Positions 57,765-64,000 of a stretch of DNA of 64,000 nucleotides are shown one piece after another (within the stretch, counting starts at the first letter, position 1; each line of letters begins with the position of its first letter). The translations under genes were made by a program, and so were the position numbers. The notes under the pieces are model-generated. The model ran no database searches. It saw only the letters and a list, made by a program, of their open reading frames with translations, and was not told the DNA's origin. The DNA is from Gaiellasilicea sp963784895 (GTDB lineage: Bacteria > Actinomycetota > Thermoleophilia > Gaiellales > Gaiellaceae): positions 1 through 64,000 of the forward strand of contig CAWATM010000015.1 in NCBI GenBank assembly GCA_963784895.1. The letters are read 5' to 3'.

Positions 57765-59051
57765 ATGCAGGCCTACGAGCTCTCGACGCTCCCGACCGGC
57801 GAGCGGGTGATCACCGAGCACGTCCCGAGCGTGCGCTCCGTCTCGTTCGGCTTCTGGATCGGCACCGGCTCGCGCGACGAGACCGACGCGCGGGCGGGGG
57901 TCTCGCACTTCATCGAGCACCTGCTCTTCAAGGGCACGAGCACGCATTCCGCCCAGGAGATCGCGGAGATCTTCGACGGCCTCGGCGGCGAGCTGAATGC
58001 GGCGACCTCCCGCGAGACGACCCTCGTCTACGCCCGGGTTCCGGACGACCGGCTCGAGCCCGCGCTCGACGTGATGGCGGGCATGGTCTACGACCCCGCC
58101 TTCGTCGACATCGACTCCGAGCGCGAGGTCGTGCTCGAGGAGATCGCAATGGTCGACGACAACCCGCAGGACCTCGTCCACGACGTCGTCGCCGAGGCAG
58201 TCTTCGGCGGTCATCCGATCGGCAGGCCCGTGATCGGCCGCTCCGAGGTGATCTCGACCGTGAGCAGGAAGGCGCTGACCGTCTACCACCGGGCCGCCTA
58301 CGCCGCCGACAACATCGTCGTCGCAGCCGCGGGCAACGTCAGCCACGAACGGGTGGTCGAGCTGCTCGGCGCGCGGCTGCCTTCGACCGACCCGAGCGGG
58401 CGCCGCGCGCGCAAGCCGTTCGGACGTGTACCGCCGCCCGGCTACCGCTTCCTGCGCAAGCCGACCGAGCAGTACCACGTCTGCCTCGGGGCGCCCGGGA
58501 TCTCACGCCGCGACGAGCGCCGCTTCGCTGCGTCCCTGCTGGACTCGATCCTCGGCGGCTCCGCCTCGTCGCGCCTCTTCCAGGAGATCCGCGAGAAGCG
58601 CGGCATGGCCTATTCGGTCTACAGCTTCGCGTCCCAGTACTCCGACTCGGGCCAGGTCGGGCTCTACGTCGGCACGCGCGAGGAGAACCTCGTCGAGTGC
58701 TTCGAGATCGTCGCGCGGGAGCTCGCGGACGTCGCGGCCGGGAACGTGCGGCCGGGCGAGCTCGAGCGTGCCCAGGAAAACCTGAAGGGACGGATGCTGC
58801 TCTCGCTCGAGTCGACCTCGAACCGGATGAGCCGGCTCGGCAAGTCGCTGCTCACCGACACGGAGCTGCTCTCGCTCGACGAGCTCGTCGCCCGGGTAGA
58901 GGCAGTCACGGCGGACGACGTCGCCGAGCTCGCCGCTGAACTGCTGCGGCTCGACCGGCTCTCCGCCGCGGGGATCGGGCCGTCCGAGTCTCGCTTTCGG
59001 GCTGCGATCGAGCGCGTCAATCCGGCGCTCGTGGAGCGCGCCGCGGCGTGA
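57765..59051 (+). CDS. M16-family zinc peptidase
   Basis: 428 residues. Inverted zinc motif HFIEH at residues 48-52 (GVSHFIEHLLFKGT), third ligand in EREVVLEEIAM, and a second, inactive half with the R/Y region REKRGMAYSVYSFASQYSDSGQVGLYVGT. It is a processing-peptidase-like enzyme, typically found between pnp and dapB in Gram-positives. The frame is open upstream, but the -10 box places the start at ATG 57765. It is divergent from hcp. Confidence 0.9.
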   Translation: MQAYELSTLPTGERVITEHVPSVRSVSFGFWIGTGSRDETDARAGVSHFIEHLLFKGTSTHSAQEIAEIFDGLGGELNAATSRETTLVYARVPDDRLEPALDVMAGMVYDPAFVDIDSEREVVLEEIAMVDDNPQDLVHDVVAEAVFGGHPIGRPVIGRSEVISTVSRKALTVYHRAAYAADNIVVAAAGNVSHERVVELLGARLPSTDPSGRRARKPFGRVPPPGYRFLRKPTEQYHVCLGAPGISRRDERRFAASLLDSILGGSASSRLFQEIREKRGMAYSVYSFASQYSDSGQVGLYVGTREENLVECFEIVARELADVAAGNVRPGELERAQENLKGRMLLSLESTSNRMSRLGKSLLTDTELLSLDELVARVEAVTADDVAELAAELLRLDRLSAAGIGPSESRFRAAIERVNPALVERAAA

Positions 59052-59069
59052 ACTCGCTCACGTACCTGG

Positions 59070-59189
59070 GGCGCCGCTCGCGCTGCGTAGGCCGGAGGCA
59101 CAGTACGGCGGTACGGGCCGCCGGCTGGAGCGGCGCGAGCGGCGCCAGCCTCTCGCGGAGCCCGGCTCTGCCGGGCGGGAGCGAGAGGC
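59070..59189 (+). repeat. Two consecutive nested hairpins between the M16 gene and dapB
   Basis: First: GGCGCCGCTCGCGC (59070-59083) with GCGCGAGCGGCGCC (59133-59146), enclosing a smaller GGCGG-type stem. Second: GCCTCTCGC (59148-59156) with GCGAGAGGC (59181-59189), enclosing CCCGGC/GCCGGG. Both pair perfectly and fill most of the 148-base gap. Confidence 0.7.
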
Positions 59190-59199
59190 GGCCAGGGAC

Positions 59200-59808
59200 G
59201 TGAGGGTCATTCTCTTCGGACGCCGCGGCAAGGTCGGCTCGGTGCTCGGGCCGGCCCTCGAAGCCGCCGGGCACGGGCTCGTCGAGTTGACCGGAGACGC
59301 CGACGTCGCCGTCGACTTCACCCGGCCGGAGGCGGTCGAGGAGAATGTCCGCGTCGCACTCGAGGACGGCGTCCCGGTCGTGATCGGGACGACCGGGTTC
59401 GACCAGGAGCGGGTGGGGGCACTCGCCCGCGTCCACGAGCTGCCCGTCTTCTATGCGCCGAACTTCGCGCTCGGTGCGGTGCTGATGATGCGGTTCGCGG
59501 CCGAGGCCGGCAAGCTGCTGCCACACGCCGAGATCGTCGAGCTCCACCACGACGAGAAGCTCGACGCTCCCTCGGGAACGGCGAAGGCGACCGCGGCGCT
59601 GCTGCCGCCGGGCACGCCGATCCACTCGGTGCGGCTGCCGGGCCTCGTCGCCCACCAGGAAGTGATCTTCGGCGGGCCGGGCCAGACGCTGACGATCCGC
59701 CACGACACCACGTCCCGCGAGGCGTTCGTGCCCGGCGTCCTGCTCGCTCTCGACAAGGTGCGCGGGCTCTCCCCGGGCCTCACGGTCGGGCTGGACGCGC
59801 TGCTCTGA
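59200..59808 (+). CDS. dapB: 4-hydroxy-tetrahydrodipicolinate reductase (short form)
   Basis: 202 residues; second step of the lysine/diaminopimelate branch. Cofactor loop FGRRGKVGSVL, VAVDFTRPEAVEENV, GTTGFDQE, FYAPNFALGAVLMMRFA, and the catalytic ELHHDEKLDAPSGTAKATA. It is about 45-60 residues shorter than usual, the shortening lying mainly between the cofactor loop and DFTRP. GTG start; a weak GGGA ribosome binding site follows the two strong hairpins. Confidence 0.88.
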   Translation: MRVILFGRRGKVGSVLGPALEAAGHGLVELTGDADVAVDFTRPEAVEENVRVALEDGVPVVIGTTGFDQERVGALARVHELPVFYAPNFALGAVLMMRFAAEAGKLLPHAEIVELHHDEKLDAPSGTAKATAALLPPGTPIHSVRLPGLVAHQEVIFGGPGQTLTIRHDTTSREAFVPGVLLALDKVRGLSPGLTVGLDALL

Positions 59809-59962
59809 AGCTCGCGAAGGCGCGGCCCACGCCGGGGCGTTCGAACGGCCTACCGCCGCCGCAAGGGTGGTCGACCGTGAAGCTGCCGGCCGACGTGGAC
59901 CGCAGGACGACTGTTCCGCGCCCGCAGCCAACTGTCAAGGCCTGATTGTCGGACCACCCAGG

Positions 59963-59968
59963 TAGGAT
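59963..59968 (+). promoter_or_regulatory. -10 element of leaderless dapA
   Basis: TAGGAT ends 6 nt before ATG 59975. Confidence 0.5.
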
Positions 59969-59974
59969 CGAGAC

Positions 59975-60856
59975 ATGCTCGGCGAGGTGCTGACAGCGAT
60001 CGTGACGCCGTTCACGCGGGACGGCTCCGTCGATCTGGACAGCTTCCGCGCGCTCGCGCGCCATCTCGTCGACAACGGCTCGGACGGGCTCGTCGTGACC
60101 GGCACGACCGGCGAGAGCCCGACGCTCACCGACGAGGAGCGCTTCCGGCTCTACGCCGCGGCGCTGGAGGAGGTCGGCGACCGCGCCACCGTCGTCGCCG
60201 GCACCGGCACCTACGACACGCGCCACTCGATTCACCTGACCGAGAAGGCGCACGAGCTCGGCGCCGACGCCGTCCTCGTCATCACCCCGTACTACAACAA
60301 GCCGCCGCAGCGTGGGATCGTCGCTCACTTCGAGGCCGTTGCCGCCGCAACCGACAAGCCGGTCGTCGTCTACAACATCCCCGGCCGCGTCGTGATCAAC
60401 ATCGAGCCCGAGACGATCACGAGGCTGGCCGAGATCGAGAACGTCAGGGCCGTCAAGCAGGCCAACGACGACCTCGCGCAGGCGAAGCACATCGTCCAGA
60501 CCGGCCTCGACCTCTACGCGGGCGACGACGACCTGATCCTGCCGTTCCTGGAGCTCGGCGGCGTCGGCGGCGTCTGCGTGCACACGCACGTGGTCGGGCC
60601 GCAGGTGAAGGAGCTGATCCGGCTCTGGAACGCGGGCGAGCACGAGGCCGCACGGACGCTCGATCGCGAGCTCGCACCGTCGATCGAGCTGCTGCGCGTG
60701 GTCGGCAACCCGATCGCGATCAAGGCGGCGCTGAACCTGCTCGGCCACGAGGTCGGCGGCCACCGGCTCCCGCTCGTCGACCCGACCGACGACGAGGTCG
60801 AGCGCGTGCGCGACTGCCTCGCCCGGCTCGGCCTGCTCGCACCAGCCGCGGTCTAA
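59975..60856 (+). CDS. dapA: 4-hydroxy-tetrahydrodipicolinate synthase
   Basis: 293-residue barrel aldolase condensing pyruvate with aspartate semialdehyde. TGTTGESPTLTDEE, YYNKPPQRGIVAHFEAV, VVYNIPGRV and the Schiff-base Lys in VRAVKQAND are all in place. Start ATG directly behind a -10 box. dapB lies upstream and RNase J downstream, the usual order in Gram-positives. Confidence 0.93.
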   Translation: MLGEVLTAIVTPFTRDGSVDLDSFRALARHLVDNGSDGLVVTGTTGESPTLTDEERFRLYAAALEEVGDRATVVAGTGTYDTRHSIHLTEKAHELGADAVLVITPYYNKPPQRGIVAHFEAVAAATDKPVVVYNIPGRVVINIEPETITRLAEIENVRAVKQANDDLAQAKHIVQTGLDLYAGDDDLILPFLELGGVGGVCVHTHVVGPQVKELIRLWNAGEHEAARTLDRELAPSIELLRVVGNPIAIKAALNLLGHEVGGHRLPLVDPTDDEVERVRDCLARLGLLAPAAV

Positions 60857-60865
60857 CGACGCGCA

Positions 60866-60871
60866 TACACT
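60866..60871 (+). promoter_or_regulatory. -10 element of leaderless RNase J gene
   Basis: TACACT ends 7 nt before GTG 60879. Confidence 0.45.
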
Positions 60872-60878
60872 CCCGCGG

Positions 60879-62522
60879 GTGAGTTTGCGCATCATCCCGC
60901 TCGGCGGTCTCGGCGAGGTCGGCAAGAACATGACCGTCTACGAGCACGGCGGCGAGCTCGTCATCGTCGATGCCGGCCTCGCGTTCCCGCGAGACGAGCA
61001 CCTCGGCGTCGACCTCGTGCTGCCGGACATCTCGTACCTCGAAGGCAAGCGCGTCAACGCGGTCGTGCTCACCCACGGGCACGAGGATCATGTCGGCGGG
61101 CTGCCGTACCTGCTCCGCGAGGTCGATTGCGACCGGGTGATCGCGACGAAGCTGACGCTCGGGCTGATCAAGTCCAAGCTCGACGAGCACGGCCTCTCCG
61201 CCTCGACCGAGCTGCAGGAGGCGGTGCCGAACGAACAGGTCCGGGTCGGCTCGTTCACGCTCGACTTCGTCCGCATGGCCCACTCGATCCCGGACTGCGT
61301 CGCGGTCGTGCTCGAGACCGCCGCCGGCCGCGTCCTCCACACCGGCGACTGGAAGCTCGACCACACGCCGGTGGACGGCCTCAAGACCGATGTCGGCCGC
61401 CTCGCCGAGCTGGGCAACCAGGGAATCGACCTGCTGCTCGGCGACTCGACGAACGCCGAACGACCGGGTATGACCGGCTCCGAGCGTCTCGTCGGCGAGG
61501 CCTTCCGGACGCTGATCCCGCTGCGCAAGGGGCGGATCCTGGTCGTCTCGTTCGCATCGAACGTGCACCGGATGCAGCAGGCGATCGACGTCGCGACGCA
61601 GGTCGGCCGCAAGGTCGCGATCGTCGGGCGCTCGATGCGCAAGAACCTGAACATCGCGCGTGGGCTGGGCTACCTCGACGTGCCCGAGCACATGCTCGTC
61701 AAGCCGCAGGAGGCGATGGAGCTGCCGCCCGGCCAGGTGATGATCCTCTGCACCGGCAGCCAGGGCGAGCCGATGTCGGCGCTGACGCGGATCGCCTACA
61801 ACGACCATCCGTCGATCTCGATCGAGCGCGGCGACACCGTGATTCTGTCGGCGAAGCCGGTGCCGGGGAACGAGTTGCGCGTGCACGACTCGATCAACCG
61901 GCTCGCCCAGATGGGCGCCGAGGTGCTGCACCAGGAGATCGCGCCCGTGCACGTCTCCGGGCATGCCTGCTCCGAGGAGATGCGGACGCTGCTCTCGCTC
62001 GTCCGGCCGCGCGCGGTGATGCCCGTCCACGGCGAGTACCGGATGCTCGCGGCTCACGGCCAGCTCGCGCGCGAGGCGGGTGTGCCGGCGGATGCGATCC
62101 TGATCGGCGAGAACGGGTCCGTCGTCGAGCTCGAGCAGGGCCGCACGCCGCGGATCGTCGACCGGATCGAGTCGGGGGTCACCTTCGTCGACGGCCTCGG
62201 GGTCGGCGACGTCCGGGATGTTGCGCTCCGAGACCGGCGGCGCCTCTCCGAGGACGGCGTCCTGATCATCGTCACGACGCTCGCCGGCTCGAACGGCGGC
62301 TCGACTGCGCCGCCCGAGCTGATCGCGCGCGGGATGGGCGACTCCGACGAGCTCGTCGAGGAGCTCCGCACCGAGGCGCTGAGCGTCCTGCAGGACCTGT
62401 CGTCGGACGGAATCACGGAGATCAAGCTGATCCAGGAGCACCTGCACGACGCCGTCGGCCAATTGGTCTACGACAGAACCCGCCGGCGGCCGATGATTCT
62501 TCCCGTGGTGATCGAGGTCTAG
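60879..62522 (+). CDS. rnj: Ribonuclease J
   Basis: 547 residues of the beta-CASP metallo-beta-lactamase family, with endo- and 5'-exonuclease activity. HGHEDH at residues 66-71, LHTGDWK, LLLGDSTNAERPG, the beta-CASP segment VVSFASNVHRMQQAID, and GHACSEEM and VMPVHGEYRML near the end of the core. A C-terminal domain completes it. Together with PNPase in this region it would handle mRNA decay. GTG start behind a -10 box. Confidence 0.93.
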   Translation: MSLRIIPLGGLGEVGKNMTVYEHGGELVIVDAGLAFPRDEHLGVDLVLPDISYLEGKRVNAVVLTHGHEDHVGGLPYLLREVDCDRVIATKLTLGLIKSKLDEHGLSASTELQEAVPNEQVRVGSFTLDFVRMAHSIPDCVAVVLETAAGRVLHTGDWKLDHTPVDGLKTDVGRLAELGNQGIDLLLGDSTNAERPGMTGSERLVGEAFRTLIPLRKGRILVVSFASNVHRMQQAIDVATQVGRKVAIVGRSMRKNLNIARGLGYLDVPEHMLVKPQEAMELPPGQVMILCTGSQGEPMSALTRIAYNDHPSISIERGDTVILSAKPVPGNELRVHDSINRLAQMGAEVLHQEIAPVHVSGHACSEEMRTLLSLVRPRAVMPVHGEYRMLAAHGQLAREAGVPADAILIGENGSVVELEQGRTPRIVDRIESGVTFVDGLGVGDVRDVALRDRRRLSEDGVLIIVTTLAGSNGGSTAPPELIARGMGDSDELVEELRTEALSVLQDLSSDGITEIKLIQEHLHDAVGQLVYDRTRRRPMILPVVIEV

Positions 62523-62533
62523 GAGGCGTAGGC

Positions 62534-63124
62534 TTGACGGAGCCGACAAGTAGCGGAGGTGCTGGCTCTGCCGGCGCCGGAGCGGGAGCGCGCGCCTGGC
62601 CGGACATCCTCGTCAGCCATGCGGCGAGCGAGCTGACGGCGCGGCGGCTGATCGTGCAGCTCCGCGCCTGCGAGGCGGCGGCGCTCGCGTTCTGCCGCCT
62701 GCTCGAGCGCTGGGGGAGAGGGGAGGCGCAGCCCGCGACTCCCGGCGGTCGCGAAGCCGCGCTTAGGCGTGCCGCCGACCGGGTCGAGACCGCGCTGGCG
62801 GGTCTGGAGGCTCCGCTCGGCCGCTATCTGCTGGAGCTCGAGGCCGACCAAGCGGAGGGACGCTCGTGGTACTCCGGGCCCGGTGCCGGCGAGCTGGTCG
62901 AGTGGCGTCCCGTCCTCACGCGCGCGGGCGTCCACGCGTGCCCGGATCGCGTCACTGCGGCCTACCTCGAGCTCGCGGTGCTGGTGCGAGCGCTCCAGGG
63001 CCTCTCCGACGCGGCACGGCTCGACGCGCCGCCGGATGCGTCGTCGCTCTGGGCCGGTCTCTTCGACCTGCGCGACACCCTGCTCGGCTCGACCGTGGAC
63101 GACCTGCGAGCGCTTGCCGCCTAG
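62534..63124 (+). CDS. Helical protein of unknown function
   Basis: 196 residues from a TTG that has AGGAGG 7 nt upstream. A Gly/Ala-rich N-terminus is followed by a mainly helical body (LTARRLIVQLRACEAAALAFCRLLERWG; AALRRAADRVETALAGLEAPLGRYLLELEADQ; AAYLELAVLVRALQGLSDAARL). No signal peptide, membrane helix or recognisable motif. It lies 11 bases after rnj and overlaps the ribokinase start, so it is co-transcribed with both. Confidence 0.65.
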   Translation: MTEPTSSGGAGSAGAGAGARAWPDILVSHAASELTARRLIVQLRACEAAALAFCRLLERWGRGEAQPATPGGREAALRRAADRVETALAGLEAPLGRYLLELEADQAEGRSWYSGPGAGELVEWRPVLTRAGVHACPDRVTAAYLELAVLVRALQGLSDAARLDAPPDASSLWAGLFDLRDTLLGSTVDDLRALAA

Positions 63125-63923
63125 CATCACCGTCGTCGGCAGCGTCAACCTCGACCTCGTCGCACGCGTCGAGCGGCTGCCACGACCGGGGGAGACGGTC
63201 ACCGACGCGATCTTCGCGCGCGTCAAGGGCGGCAAGGGTGCGAACCAGGCCGTCGCCTGCGCGCGGCTCGGCGCGGAGGTGACGCTCGTCTGCTCGGTCG
63301 GGACGGACGTCTTCGCCGACGAGGCGCTGCCGGCCGAAGAGCGGCTGATGCTCGCAGCCGCGCGCGTCGATGCTCCGACCGGCGTCGCACTGATCCTCGT
63401 CGACGCGAGCGGCGAGAACCAGATCGCGGTCGCGCCCGGCGCGAACGCCGAGCTGAAGGAGTTCGAGTTGCCGCCGAGCGACGCCGTCCTCGCGCAGCTC
63501 GAGATCCCCGACGAAGCCGTGCGCTGCGCGTGGGAACAGTCGACAGGGCTCTTCTGTCTCAACGCCGCTCCGGCGCGGCCGATCGACGTCGACGCCGACG
63601 TCACCGTCGTCAACCGCTACGAGCTCGACGTGCTGCGACGCCGGGACGGCATCGTCGCGGTGACGCTCGGCGCCGAGGGCGCGATCCTGCTCGAGGACGG
63701 GGAGGAGGTTGCGCGCGCTGAGCCGCCGCCGGTCGTCGCGGTCGACGGCACCGCGGCCGGGGACGCGTTCACCGCCTGCCTGCTCGTCTCCTGGCTGGAG
63801 GGACTGCAGCCGGAGGCAGCGTTGCGCCGCTCGTGCGCCGCCGGTGCGATCGCGGCCTCCCGCTTCGGGGCGCAGCCTTCCCTGCCGACCGCGGACGAGG
63901 TCGACGCCATACTCCAGGCGTGA
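63114..63923 (+). CDS. rbsK: Ribokinase (PfkB family)
   Basis: 269 residues. VVGSVNLDLVARVERLPRPGETV, KGGKGANQAVACARLGA, GENQIAVAPGANAEL and the catalytic GTAAGDAFTA (Asp base) match ribokinase. About 35 residues shorter than E. coli RbsK, mostly around FADEALPAEERLMLAAARV. It phosphorylates ribose. TTG start inside the preceding gene; its stop overlaps the nucleoside hydrolase GTG, which suits ribose release from nucleosides followed by phosphorylation. Confidence 0.85.
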   Translation: MPPSITVVGSVNLDLVARVERLPRPGETVTDAIFARVKGGKGANQAVACARLGAEVTLVCSVGTDVFADEALPAEERLMLAAARVDAPTGVALILVDASGENQIAVAPGANAELKEFELPPSDAVLAQLEIPDEAVRCAWEQSTGLFCLNAAPARPIDVDADVTVVNRYELDVLRRRDGIVAVTLGAEGAILLEDGEEVARAEPPPVVAVDGTAAGDAFTACLLVSWLEGLQPEAALRRSCAAGAIAASRFGAQPSLPTADEVDAILQA

Positions 63924-64000
63924 CGACCCCGGTCATCCTCGACTGCGATCCCGGCCACGACGACGCGATCGCGCTCCTGCTCGCGCTCGGGAGCCCGGAG
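63920..64000 (+). CDS. Inosine/uridine-type nucleoside hydrolase (5' end, cut by window)
   Basis: 27 codons are visible: VTTPVILDCDPGHDDAIALLLALGSPE. The DxDPGxDD calcium-binding motif at the N-terminus is diagnostic of nucleoside hydrolases. GTGA overlap with ribokinase indicates a nucleoside-salvage operon. Confidence 0.85.
   Translation, partial: MTTPVILDCDPGHDDAIALLLALGSPE

Overview
The window looks like the chromosome of a high-GC, Gram-positive actinobacterium. The best guess is the class Thermoleophilia (Gaiellales/Solirubrobacterales type), possibly a metagenome-derived or lightly polished assembly. The support is very high GC with G/C-rich third positions; many GTG and TTG starts; an actinobacterial-type integration host factor (mIHF) beside gmk and rpoZ; RNase J; DUF6636 and small zinc-ribbon proteins; and a recurrent TANNNT box 6-7 nt in front of start codons, the mark of leaderless transcripts. 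The taxon is inferred from gene content only.

Layout. 1-6.5 kb is an accessory block: a class III cyclase/AAA-type ATPase/TPR regulator broken by two single-base shifts, a secreted subtilase, two small secreted proteins and a gene-poor stretch. 6.7-18 kb mixes tRNA-Gly(CCC), a secreted thermonuclease, a HerA-like ATPase, CorA, an MFS exporter, a frameshifted class V aminotransferase, two paired membrane proteins, tRNA-Arg(CCG), an M43 metalloprotease and a dgcA-dgcN-like pair. 18-19.7 kb holds a LysM protein under two LexA-type boxes and RNase Z.

19.7-31 kb is a long pyrimidine operon, pyrR-pyrB-pyrC-(nucleotidyltransferase)-carA-carB-pyrK-pyrD, with nearly every junction overlapping. It is followed by mihF-gmk-rpoZ-coaBC. 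A PyrR-type hairpin covers the pyrR ribosome binding site, and a 13-bp inverted repeat covers the carB one. 31-36.5 kb is a MoxR-DUF58-transglutaminase cluster with a sugar nucleotidyltransferase and a TPR protein. 36.5-39.5 kb has a PilB/GspE-type ATPase, dtd and an EamA transporter.

39.5-48.5 kb is the translation/transcription operon rimP-nusA-ylxR-infB-[opposite-strand GGDEF gene]-ylxP-rbfA-nrnA-truB-ribF. An intrinsic terminator sits in its leader, in front of rimP. 48.5-51 kb is an ABC-2 exporter (one ATPase, two permeases). 51-64 kb runs from a gamma-glutamyltransferase through rpsO-pnp, a methyltransferase, an orphan Hcp-family protein, an M16 peptidase, dapB, dapA, RNase J, an unknown helical protein and ribokinase to the start of a nucleoside hydrolase.

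The main non-genic signals are: an identical 26-bp palindromic element inside herA and coaBC that encodes the same peptide in both linkers; a three-copy intergenic CCCCTGAAG-plus-hairpin element; a probable RNA switch between rpsO and pnp; the carA-carB stem; the nusA-operon leader terminator; and two LexA boxes lying on alternative start codons. Four single-base frame disruptions, three of them in G or C runs, suggest either sequence errors or recent decay. No CRISPR array, prophage, insertion sequence or origin was seen.
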